This document shows, piece by piece, positions 31,792-40,800 of a stretch of DNA of 64,000 bases. Source of the DNA: Bacteroidaceae bacterium. Its GTDB lineage: Bacteria > Bacteroidota > Bacteroidia > Bacteroidales > Bacteroidaceae. Both the position numbers and the translations under genes were made by a program. The notes beneath the pieces are model-generated. The model was given only the letters and a program-made list of their open reading frames with translations. It was not told where the DNA came from and searched no databases. The first letter of the stretch is position 1, and each line of letters begins with the position of its first letter. The DNA lies in the NCBI GenBank assembly GCA_024698925.1, contig JAILQO010000081.1:40007-104006 (forward strand), written 5' to 3'.

Positions 31792-33438
31792 ATGAAAACA
31801 AGACACAAAGTTATACTGACAGTCACACTCACCATCGCACAAGCAATCGTGCCTCTCCCTCATGGGATGGGAGGCCGCCTGTCAGTTCTTTCCGCACAGG
31901 AATCCGAGGGGGAGAGCCTTCTTCTCCGTCGCGCCATCACCCTGACGGATGTCACGATGAGCCTCTCTTTCACAGGCTCTACGTCCAATTATCGGATGTA
32001 TGATACTCACGATATCAGTACGAAGCAAGGTAACGGTACTGCCGACGTGTGGCCCTACACCGCTGCGCTCGAGGCCCATTGCTCCGTCCTGGAGGCGTTG
32101 GAACAGCTGAAGGACGAGGAACCTGAACTTTACGCCGAGAATCATGACCGCTTCGTTACGCGTCTGAAGGTCCTCTTCAATAATCTAGCCTTCTATGCCG
32201 GCACCTATAAGCTAAATTCCTATACACAATGCCAGAAGTCGTGGACTATCTACGGCGTCCATCGTGGCGCTGCTACAGGACAAGCTACGGTCACAGGTAT
32301 CGAGAATGTCTATGACGACCAGATGTGGATCTGTCGCGAACTCGTGCGCGCCTATCGCCTTACGAAGGACTATAAGCCAACAGATGCCGACAAGTACTTA
32401 AAAGAGGCCACTATGCTGGCTAATTACTGCATCGACGGCTGGGACTGCTGTCTGGATAATAACGGCAATGAGTATGGCGGTATCAGTTGGGGGCCTGGCT
32501 ATAACAGCAAGCACTCCTGTTCCAACGGTCCGCTGATTCAGCCGCTTGTATGGCTGGCAGACATTTATCGCGCAGACGACGAGCTCGAGAATATGACGTA
32601 CTATTACATCGATGCCGAAAATAACCGACAGAAGAGGAATGTGCGCCACTCTGACCTCTATCTGGACTTTGCCAAGAAAATCTATGCTTGGCAGAAAGAG
32701 AAACTCCTGAACAAGAACACGGGTGTCTACTACGATATGTGTGGCGCTGTGAGCGGTGAAATCGGCGAAATCAGGATCGGACGCTATACTTATCGCGACC
32801 ATGTCGATCTCAATGGCCCTGGCGGTACGGCTTATACCTATAATACGGGTACGATGCTGGCTGGAGCAACTGAGTTGTATCGCGTAACAGGCCTCTCAGC
32901 GTATAAGACAGACGTGAACGACCTGTGCCTCAACAGCTTTAAAGCCTTCGCAAAGGGCCGCCGCATGAGCGGTGTTGTCTATCGCGAGTGGCCCACGGAC
33001 GAGAAGACTACGAGTGGCTTCAACACCTGGTTTGACGATGTGCTGATGCGTGCCTTTGTAGATGCGGTTCCTTACAACGATGCCAACACCTATGCTACAC
33101 AGTCGTTGGAGTCGTTCCTCCAGAACCTCAACTACGGCTGGGAGAACTATCTCCAGGAAAACCAACTCCCCATTCATCTGCTGGACGGGTGGGGCGACGA
33201 TTATGTCACGAAGGGTTTCCACCAGCTGGCTTTTGCCTCAGAACTGGCCATGCTTGCCGTTTGGAAATATCGTGAGAATCATCCAGATGCTATCCGTAAA
33301 CCTTTTTTTGAATCCTCCCCGACACAGCAGCCTGCCGGCACTTCGCGTGCCGTCTATGACCTCTGCGGCCGCCGTGCCTCTGCGCCCTTCCGTAAAGGCG
33401 CTTATGTTGTCGGGGGAAAGACTATTTTCTTGAAGTAG
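31792..33438 (+). CDS. GH76 endo-alpha-1,6-mannanase with C-terminal tail
   Basis: 548 residues from the ATG 13 bp after the GH92 stop; the frame extends upstream inside GH92 and was cut here because the signal peptide (MKTRHKVILTVTLTIAQA) starts here. The GH76 (alpha/alpha)6 barrel shows the paired catalytic Asp in NVYDDQMW (D175, D176). The last 30 residues form the YDLCGRRAS...VVGGKTIFLK tail shared with other secreted proteins in this window. GH76 enzymes cut the alpha-1,6-mannan backbone, usually on the cell surface. It is the last gene of the operon and is followed by a strong terminator. The signal-peptide region again contains an imperfect GC-rich hairpin (31851-31875, translated PLPHGMGG). 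Confidence 0.92.
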   Translation: MKTRHKVILTVTLTIAQAIVPLPHGMGGRLSVLSAQESEGESLLLRRAITLTDVTMSLSFTGSTSNYRMYDTHDISTKQGNGTADVWPYTAALEAHCSVLEALEQLKDEEPELYAENHDRFVTRLKVLFNNLAFYAGTYKLNSYTQCQKSWTIYGVHRGAATGQATVTGIENVYDDQMWICRELVRAYRLTKDYKPTDADKYLKEATMLANYCIDGWDCCLDNNGNEYGGISWGPGYNSKHSCSNGPLIQPLVWLADIYRADDELENMTYYYIDAENNRQKRNVRHSDLYLDFAKKIYAWQKEKLLNKNTGVYYDMCGAVSGEIGEIRIGRYTYRDHVDLNGPGGTAYTYNTGTMLAGATELYRVTGLSAYKTDVNDLCLNSFKAFAKGRRMSGVVYREWPTDEKTTSGFNTWFDDVLMRAFVDAVPYNDANTYATQSLESFLQNLNYGWENYLQENQLPIHLLDGWGDDYVTKGFHQLAFASELAMLAVWKYRENHPDAIRKPFFESSPTQQPAGTSRAVYDLCGRRASAPFRKGAYVVGGKTIFLK

Positions 33439-33467
33439 GCTTCAATCAACTTTTTTCATTAACTCAT

Positions 33468-33503
33468 GGGGCTGTGTTCAATTGAACGACACAGCCCCTT
33501 TTT
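33468..33503 (+). terminator. Terminator of the PUL operon
   Basis: GGGGCTGTGT (33468-33477) and ACACAGCCCC (33489-33498), a perfect 10-bp stem, 11-nt loop, then T5. Member of the GCTGTG/CACAGC terminator family. Confidence 0.9.
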
Positions 33504-33558
33504 CTTATTCTCTCCTGCATCAAAAAATAAATTGATGCCGTTACATACTTCCTTTCTA

Positions 33559-33663
33559 CGTTACAGATTCTTTATTTTGCGACGTGAAATATGTATTTTT
33601 CGACGTAAAACTTATATTTCTCGACGTAAAATATAAATTTCACGTCGTAAAATAAAGTTTATA
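33559..33663. repeat. 21-bp tandem array with CGACGT core
   Basis: The CGACGT core recurs at 33580, 33601 and 33622 and as CGTCGT at 33643, with a degenerate CGTTAC at 33559: five units at exactly 21-bp spacing separated by AT-rich DNA. The fourth unit carries the core reversed (CACGTCG). Confidence 0.8.
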
Positions 33664-33742
33664 TCACTTACTAAGTAAAAAAGAATCAGGTAGTAAGGGA
33701 GATTCTTTCGGGTAGAAGGCCTTTTGGGGCCGAGTAATACAT

Positions 33743-33776
33743 GAAAAAGGGCTGTGCCGGTAGTTGACACAGCCCT
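33743..33776 (-). terminator. Terminator after the GH2 gene
   Basis: Minus-strand stem GGGCTGTG / CACAGCCC (33775-33768 with 33756-33749) followed by T5. Same stem family as 33468-33503, oriented for the opposite strand. Confidence 0.88.
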
Positions 33777-33804
33777 GATAAAGGGATTCGGAAAGGGAAT
33801 TATT

Positions 33805-35664
33805 TTACTTGTCGAGGCAGTGGGAGATGGCGCTATTGATGGCGCGGATGCGGGCCTCGTCCATCTTCATCACCTTGCGGTCGTATGTCATCAGACCGTT
33901 CACCTCGGTTTCTACGTCTGTGGTCTGCGTATAGACACCAGCGGAGAAGGCTGCAGGAGTGCCATCTTTGAGCGTAGTGCCCTTGGCAAGCTTCAGGACA
34001 GCTTCACCCTGCTCCACGTAGGAGTCTGTCAGTTCGTTGGCATCCTTATAGTTAACGTATGTGGTGGCATCGCTCTCTACCCAGCGGTGGCCTTCGATGT
34101 GGCGACCCAAGCCGCCATATTCGCCGAGAACAACGGGGCGGGTGGTGTCGTTCATGTACAGCACGGGAGGACGTGAGTAGTCGTGCAGATCCAGGAAGTC
34201 GCCTGCGTGGTAGTGGTTACCGCCGCTGGCGGGGTTGATGAGGCGGGTGGGATCCTGCTGGCGTGTGAATTCGATGACCTCGGGAGTCTTGAACTGTCCC
34301 CATGCTTCGTTGAACGGAGTCCATACAACGATGCTGGGATAGGAGTAGAACTGGCTGATGATCTCGCTCCACTCGTGGAAGTAATTCGCCTCAACGGCTG
34401 CAGAGTGACCTCCATCCTTCTGGTCGTTCCAGTTACGGGCGCGCCAGCCTTGGTCAGAGCGGCAGATGCTGGGCATATCCTGCCAGACCATCAGGCCGAT
34501 GCTGTCGCAGTAGTAGTACCAGCGGGCGGGTTCCACCTTCATGTGCTTGCGGATCATGTTGAAGCCCCAGTCCTTGGTCTTCTGGATGTCGAAGCGCAGG
34601 GCCTCGTCCGTGGGAGCGGTGTAGAGGCCATCGGGCCAGTAACCCTGATCCAGCGGACCGAAATGGAAGATGTTCTTGTTGTTCAGCTGCAGGCGCCAGA
34701 TGCCGTCTGCCTGACGAGCCATTCCGACTTTACGCATGGCGGCATAGCTGCCTACTTGATCCACCTGCTGTCCTTGGCTCAACAGGCGCACGGACATCTG
34801 ATAAAGGTTGGGCGTGTCGGGAGTCCAGAGTTGAGGCTTCTTGACGGGGACAAAGACCGTCTGGCCTGCGGGAGCGCTGCCTTGAGCCACGACCTTGCCG
34901 CCGAAGCTCAATGTTACCTCCACCTTGTCCGTTGAAGGGATGGTGTTGGTGGTCTTCACGTCGATGGCGAAGCGTGAGGCATCCAGGTCGGGAGTCGTGC
35001 GGATGTCAGCAATATGCTGCTTGGCAACAGGCTCCATCCATACCGTCTGCCAGATGCCGGATACACAGGTGTACCAGATACTGCCGTTTCCGCCTGGGTT
35101 CAGGCGTTGCTTACCCACGGGCTGCTCGCGATCCAGCGTCTGATCGACAACGCGAACGGTCAGACGGTTCTCGCCGTCCTTGAGGGCGTTGGTGATGTTG
35201 ACAGAGAAGCCCGTATAACCACCTACGTGAGAGGCCACACGACGACCATTGACATAGACTTCAGCTTCGTGGTCAATTGCACCGAAGTGGAGCAGGATGT
35301 CACGACCCTTCCATGCAGCAGGGATGGTGAGGGGGCGCTCGTACCAAAGCACCTCGTCGCGTCGCATTTTACGCTGCACGCCGGAGAGACTGGACTCCAG
35401 AGGGTAGGGGACGAGAATCTGGCCGTCGAAATTGGTCGGGCAGAGGTCCACATCGCGGACGATGGCGTAGTTCCAGAGACCGTTCAGGTTCTGCCAGTCG
35501 CTACGTGTCAGGATGGGACGGGGGTACTCGGGCAACGGCTTTGCGGGATTCACGTTCTCCGCAAAAGCGCTCTTCAGGCGGTTGCCTGCGGGCTTCCATG
35601 CGCTGTCTTGCGCGTTGGCCGTGAGGGCACTTGCCAGAAGTGCAATAAACAAAAATTTTCTCAT
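33805..35664 (-). CDS. GH2 glycoside hydrolase (beta-galactosidase/beta-mannosidase class)
   Basis: 619 residues, signal peptide ending LTANAQ, then the GH2 set: sugar-binding jelly roll (LPEYPRPILTRSDWQNLNGLWNY region, LLHFGAIDHEAEVYVNG), Ig-like domain, and TIM barrel with FNMIRKHMK, PFNEAWG (acid/base E453) and VVLGEYGG (nucleophile E515). Both catalytic Glu are intact. This compact form lacks C-terminal domains. GH2 covers beta-galactosidase, beta-mannosidase, beta-glucuronidase and others; the sequence alone does not settle which. It lies 81 bp downstream of the second GH76 gene on the same strand and probably shares its transcript, which favours a role in a manno-configured or galactose-bearing glycan. 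Confidence 0.88.
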   Translation of the reverse strand: MRKFLFIALLASALTANAQDSAWKPAGNRLKSAFAENVNPAKPLPEYPRPILTRSDWQNLNGLWNYAIVRDVDLCPTNFDGQILVPYPLESSLSGVQRKMRRDEVLWYERPLTIPAAWKGRDILLHFGAIDHEAEVYVNGRRVASHVGGYTGFSVNITNALKDGENRLTVRVVDQTLDREQPVGKQRLNPGGNGSIWYTCVSGIWQTVWMEPVAKQHIADIRTTPDLDASRFAIDVKTTNTIPSTDKVEVTLSFGGKVVAQGSAPAGQTVFVPVKKPQLWTPDTPNLYQMSVRLLSQGQQVDQVGSYAAMRKVGMARQADGIWRLQLNNKNIFHFGPLDQGYWPDGLYTAPTDEALRFDIQKTKDWGFNMIRKHMKVEPARWYYYCDSIGLMVWQDMPSICRSDQGWRARNWNDQKDGGHSAAVEANYFHEWSEIISQFYSYPSIVVWTPFNEAWGQFKTPEVIEFTRQQDPTRLINPASGGNHYHAGDFLDLHDYSRPPVLYMNDTTRPVVLGEYGGLGRHIEGHRWVESDATTYVNYKDANELTDSYVEQGEAVLKLAKGTTLKDGTPAAFSAGVYTQTTDVETEVNGLMTYDRKVMKMDEARIRAINSAISHCLDK

Positions 35665-35745
35665 ACTTTTACTTTAATATATAAAATGAAAATGCAAACT
35701 CATTTCTTATTCCTGCAGATAGGCGGATAATGATGTTCTATAGTT

Positions 35746-37515
35746 TTATTGGACGATGATTTTCGAATTTTTGCCGCCACAGCAGACTATGTAAGTTCCG
35801 CGTCTGGTAGGTTTCATCACGCATCGTCCGGACAAATCATAATATTTCGGCATGCCATTGAACAATGGCTCTTGCCAAAGCTGCGAAATGGCGTTGTATT
35901 GGGGTGCTTCCTCGTAGGGGAGAGCTGGATCGTCGTCGAGAATGACGTTGACGGCCGCGCTGGCAGCTGTAGAACAGCCAAAGTCATCGGAAGTGTTTTC
36001 TGCCGTTCCCTTCTGTAGCCACGCTGTGGAGGTAACGCCCTCTGTGCTGCGATTACAGTAGGCGTGGAGGGCATTCTTCAGCAACCATTCCTTATAGGTG
36101 TCCTGCTTGCAGTCGCGCGCAAAGCGTCGTACGTAGCGCATGAGGATGCCCTTGAAACCATATAAATCGTGGTTGTCGCCTCCTTGACATACATTGACTA
36201 TGCCTTTGCTGTCGCAGAGGTTGCTCTTGGTCCAACTCATGATCTTACGGGCATCTGACAGGTATTTTGTTTCACCATAATATTTATAGAGCATACAGGC
36301 TGCGCCGAGCATCGTGCCTTGGTTGTAGGTGGAGGCCCATTCGTTCTTGCTCTTGACTTTCATGGTTTCGGGATTCCATACGACGCTGTCCCATATCTTG
36401 CCTGTGGCCATGTTGCTGGCGAGAGCATAGCGCTGTGCCTGGTACAGTTCACGTGCCTTATCGAAATACTCCTCGCCGCATCCGGCGAAGCCCAGATAGC
36501 AAGCTGCCACTTCCGTGGGGCCGGCGATGCAGGAGTTGGTTCCCCACGGGTCGCCGCTGCTTTCTGCCCAACGCATGAGGCCTACCTCTGGAATATAGGC
36601 GCGATTGTAGATGATGTCGAAGTTCTTCTTGGCAGCACGAATATAGCTGTTGTTCTTGCCTCCGCCTGTCAACAGACCGAGACGCGCTACAGCCATAATC
36701 TGCCACATTACATCGTCGTTAAAGTCGTGTCCGAACCAATGGTAGCTGTCAGTATATACGAGCTTGTTCCATGATGTACCGACATTGGCATTGAAATAGT
36801 TATAGATATTCTTGGCCAGAGTCAGATAGTCAGCACGTCCTGTTGTCTCGTAGGCATCGAGTACCACTTCCAGTTGCTCGGCCTCGCCCCAGCCGCCTTT
36901 GCCGAAGGTCTGGCGGTTGCTACCTACTGATTCCACGGCTTTCTTGACGTAGGCGTCCATCATTTCCTCGCGCATGGCAGCGGTAAAGGTCGTCTTGGGT
37001 TCCACTTCAATGAGTTTCCATTGTTGTGTCAGATCATCCGTCGCTGCAGCCATCTGAGGCACCGATCCATCAATAAATTTTCCGTGTTCATCGGCGATGG
37101 CTGTCAGGTAGAGGCCGTTGCTCTTCTGTTGGAACTTGTAGATATTCTCGTTTTCATTAACAGCTTCAAGTGTCCAGCGTCCGCCAGTGCCACCTTGGCG
37201 TGCCGTACCGCCTTCTGCCGTCTTACTCAGTCCAAAGGTCAAACGGGAATAGGCGTTGCGTAAGGTGGTTGTCTCTGGTAATGTGCCGCTTAGCGTCCAT
37301 TGCTGAGATGCAACGTCCGTTTCTGCCCACAGAACAATGTTGGCATTGCTCTCCAGCGAGGAGTTCTGTGTGATGAGGGACATGGTGGGCGCAGCCAAAG
37401 AGACGATACGATAGGTTTTGCCGACTTCCACCTGCGCTTGTGCAAAATGGAAAACGAAGAGGAACATCAATGTCAGGAGAATACCTGACCCAAAGCGTTG
37501 TGTGTATAATTTCAT
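35746..37515 (-). CDS. GH76 endo-alpha-1,6-mannanase with N-terminal lectin-like domain
   Basis: 589 residues with a signal peptide ending HFAQAQ. Residues about 28-170 look like a ricin-type or RICIN-like module (SQQWTLSG, QQWKLIEVE). The GH76 barrel follows, with the catalytic Asp pair in FNDDVMW (D267, D268), GGWGEAEQLEVVLDAY and STYNQGTMLGA. It ends with the YDLSGRCVMK...GGKNSKIIV tail. It differs from the operon GH76 by carrying the lectin-like module and by being expressed with GH2 from its own promoter at 37538. Two dissimilar GH76 enzymes in one locus usually split the work between long polymer and shorter fragments; that is inference here. Confidence 0.9.
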   Translation of the reverse strand: MKLYTQRFGSGILLTLMFLFVFHFAQAQVEVGKTYRIVSLAAPTMSLITQNSSLESNANIVLWAETDVASQQWTLSGTLPETTTLRNAYSRLTFGLSKTAEGGTARQGGTGGRWTLEAVNENENIYKFQQKSNGLYLTAIADEHGKFIDGSVPQMAAATDDLTQQWKLIEVEPKTTFTAAMREEMMDAYVKKAVESVGSNRQTFGKGGWGEAEQLEVVLDAYETTGRADYLTLAKNIYNYFNANVGTSWNKLVYTDSYHWFGHDFNDDVMWQIMAVARLGLLTGGGKNNSYIRAAKKNFDIIYNRAYIPEVGLMRWAESSGDPWGTNSCIAGPTEVAACYLGFAGCGEEYFDKARELYQAQRYALASNMATGKIWDSVVWNPETMKVKSKNEWASTYNQGTMLGAACMLYKYYGETKYLSDARKIMSWTKSNLCDSKGIVNVCQGGDNHDLYGFKGILMRYVRRFARDCKQDTYKEWLLKNALHAYCNRSTEGVTSTAWLQKGTAENTSDDFGCSTAASAAVNVILDDDPALPYEEAPQYNAISQLWQEPLFNGMPKYYDLSGRCVMKPTRRGTYIVCCGGKNSKIIVQ

Positions 37516-37537
37516 GTCATAAGATGTTTAGCTGGTG

Positions 37538-37545
37538 CAAAGATA
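37538..37545 (-). promoter_or_regulatory. -7 element (TATCTTTG) for GH76-GH2 unit
   Basis: Minus-strand TATCTTTGC about 23 nt before the ATG at 37515. Confidence 0.65.
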
Positions 37546-37803
37546 TGCTGAATTTTCTAATTATTGGGCAATATTTTGTTCAATGTTTGCGACGATTGTT
37601 CAAATTTGTTTATTCAGAGGTGCAAGGGAAAGCTGCAATGCGGAGACGAGCAGCGCCCATTGGCACAAGCGTGATGGCTTCCGTTTCCTTGGCGCATTGT
37701 GCGGTGGAGGCTGGTAGCACGTCCGTCATAAAATAGAAGGCGAGAGAAAAGCCGTTTCTTTCGTAGCGATAGGCCTTTTCTCTCATGGCGAAACGGCATA
37801 ACG

Positions 37804-37834
37804 CAAAAAGAGGGCGGCCTTGCGGTCGCCCTCC
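37804..37834 (-). terminator. Terminator after the giant modular protein gene
   Basis: Minus-strand GAGGGCG / CGCCCTC stem (37833-37827 with 37816-37810), 10-nt loop, then T5. Confidence 0.82.
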
Positions 37835-37856
37835 TTTTCAGTATGTTAAAAGAATC

Positions 37857-40800
37857 TTACTTCTTTCTGATAACAGCCTTCTTACCGTCGATGATGTAAG
37901 CACGACCCTTCTGAACCTTCTGAACCTTGCGGCCAGAGAGGTCGAAGACGTTCTCTGCATTCTCATCGAAGATAGACTTGATGCCATCGTTTACGAATGA
38001 GTTGCCATTCGCGTCAACAATCTCGATGTAGCTTACTACGAGGGCAGGAGTTCCAACCTCTTCAACGTCAACCTCGTCAATCACCTCGTCGCCCTTCATC
38101 AGCTTAGCGCCAACGAAGTTGATGCTCTGGATGAACGGGTATTCCTCGCTGAATGTAATAGGTATTTCGAAGTACTGAGCGTACGGTACGTTCACATCCT
38201 GCAGCACGACGGCATTGAATCCAGTCGGGGCCCAAGTCGCATCCTTGAAGGCACTAACCATTATCATGTCGAAGTGGATGGTCAGATCCTCATCCTGAAG
38301 GTTGTTGGCGGCCTTGTTCTTAGCAGTAGCCTGCAGTTTGAATGGAGCGTTAATCTTTACCTTCGTGGGAGCCTCCTGCGTACCGGAACCGATACCAGTC
38401 TTGTTCATGTTCTCCTTGATAGTGAACTCAACGGGATCAGCAGCGGGAACATCGAAGATACGGAAAGTAGAACCGTTGTCACCGAGAGAGCCTGAGGACT
38501 TCCAGAATGACAGAGGACCACCGGCACCACCGTTCTGATTGATGCAGTTGAACTCTGTGCCAGTCTCTCTGAGGGTGAAGCCGTCGCTATTCTGGCCAAT
38601 CGTCCAATGGTACTCGCCTTCTCTCATGACAGCCATCTCGTCTGCACTTGTCAAGGTGAAGCCTGCGCCAGCACCCTTGTTCCAAACGATGATGCCATTG
38701 TAAGCGTCGCCGGTGAATGCCCACTGGTATGCAGGATTTCTCAAGAGCTCGGCATCATCCTCTGTCTGCTGAACGGGATAGTAAGGCTCAGGCACGGGGA
38801 TACCTTCGCCATCTTCCTTACCTTCTGTTCCAACCCACCATTCGCCGCGGATGGTCATGTTGTACCACTTAGCGGTAGCGAAGTCGCTGGACAGCTCGAA
38901 TGGGAACGTGCTTGTTGCGGTGAACACAATAGTAGTCTCCGCAGCTTCGATAGTCACATCAACCTCATTGTAGGTTGTGAATGCACGCTGGTAAGCAGCG
39001 GGCAGAGTTGTGATCTTGCTACCCAGCATAGCGGGCTCAGGCTCGGAAGTGAAGAGTTCCTTGCCAGCAGCGTCCTTCACGATGTAAGTAACAACACAGC
39101 TCGGGTTGAAGTAAGCATCCAAGGCAGCGAGAGCCTCGGTTGCATCGAAGTCAGCAGCCTCGATCATGTAGTACTGGTTACCAGCATCGGCATTCATCCA
39201 ATTGTTGATAACAACACCCCAAGGAGCGCCTGTGCCGTTCGTGTTGAGACCATAGTTGGTACCCTCAGCAACGGTGAAGTAGTACATGTAGTACGGAGTG
39301 GTCTTCGGATCCATCTTGATGGCATCTTTCTCTCCGTTGGTAGGCATTTCTGCAAGCGCACCGGTGTTGGTCACGAACTTCTGGTCAGCTACGCTATAGA
39401 GATAGTAATTCTCATTGTAGCTGATGATAGCGAAGTTCGCAGGCTCTGCCGTAGCCAGGTCTTTGTGACCAGTAGTAGCAATGTTACCTTCGTTGGTGAG
39501 GAGAGCACCGCGGTCGCAAGTGATGGTATAAGCCTTAGCATTGCTCAAGTTGTCGAGAGCAAGAACAAGACCTTGCTTGTAGGTGCGTGTAATTTTAATG
39601 GTGCACTCTTCGGTGACGGTACCTTCCTTGTCTGCAGTGTAGGCATAGTAGCCAGCACCCTGGAACTCAGCCGGAACCTTCACTTCGCTGCCAATCTCCT
39701 GAACAGCGACAACGGGATCACCAATCTGAGTGCCCTCAGCGTCAAACATTACGTAAGTCACCTTGATGGTGCTCATATCCTCGAGCTCCCAGATGTAGTT
39801 CTTGTCGAAGCTGTACTCAGCCACAGGAGTATCCTCACCGTTGTTCACGGTCCAGAATGCGGTGGCATTGAGTCCCCAGCCACTTTCAGCGCCAGCGGCG
39901 TTGGTCGCACGAACGGCATACTTGCCATTCTTCAGGAAGAATACCTGAGCTTCCCAGGTAGCGCGTTTGCTGGTGGGATCTGTAGCAATCTGGCCATTAT
40001 CGAGCTTGGGATTGCCACCCTGAGGAGGATTGGTGAAGTAAGAATCCTTCAAGTTGAAACCATAGGGGAATTCTTCACCTTCGACCTTAGCGAATACGAA
40101 GGAACCGGAAGCGGTCTTGTCATCAGTGAGCTTACCATCTGCTGTGAGGTAGTAAGGAGTCTCACCAACGTTCGTGAAGATGCGATATGCTGCGCCATCC
40201 TCGATCTTTGCAAGTGCAGCGTAGTACTCTGCAAGTTCTGAAACTTTAGCGTCGATAGAATCGATAGCCTCGATGATAGCAGGATCAGTATCAAGGTCGG
40301 TGTAGTCATTGCCAACCATGTAAGGAGCAGCAGCCGTAATTAGTTCATTCTTCGGCAGGATATAGAATTCACCAAAGGTGAAGAACTGGTGGCCGTTATT
40401 GGCACCGCCGTTCATGTTGGTCTTGGGTACGGTGAAGCGGACAATGTTAGCTGGAGCGGTGAGGTTTACAGCAGCGGTATACCAAGCTTGAGCGGGCAGA
40501 CCTTCTGTGATGGTTTGAGTTTCAGACTCGCCACCCGTTACGTCAATCTGAATAGGACGGTTGCTGTCGTTGCGCTTGGTGAAGGAGATGTAGAAGTTCT
40601 CAATATCCTCTGGGAGTGTTGCCTCAATGTAGTGATCTTCATCAGGACCTGTGCCACTCCACTGGCTGTGGAAGAATGTACCAGTGTTAAGGTCAATTAA
40701 GTTAGCAATCGGACCTTCAGTGCCTTCCTGAGCATTAGTAGCCCAATTTGTGGCATCCTGCACAAGACCAAACATCTGCTGGAACTTCATCGGCCATGTC

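Larger units (their letters stand above)
33439..33804. other. 366-bp region between convergent transcription units
   Basis: Holds the operon terminator (33468-33503), the 21-bp array (33559-33663) and the minus-strand terminator (33743-33776). No gene is seen. Confidence 0.7.
37516..37856. other. 341-bp intergenic region with overlapping hairpins
   Basis: Contains the GH76 promoter (37538) and, at 37742-37797, two mutually exclusive stems: GAGAGAAAAGCC with GGCCTTTTCTCTC, and GCCGTTTC with GAAACGGC. The second half of this motif is the reverse complement of the terminator stem at 1438-1453. A minus-strand terminator lies at 37804-37834. The rest (37600-37740) shows nothing I can name. Confidence 0.55.

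Noticed and set aside
33559..33663. CRISPR or integron-like repeat
   Set aside because: Units of 21 bp are directly adjacent with no unique spacers; better explained as phased sites.
38607..40241. 544-codon plus-strand frame inside the giant protein gene
   Set aside because: Antisense shadow of an intact, repeat-containing coding sequence.
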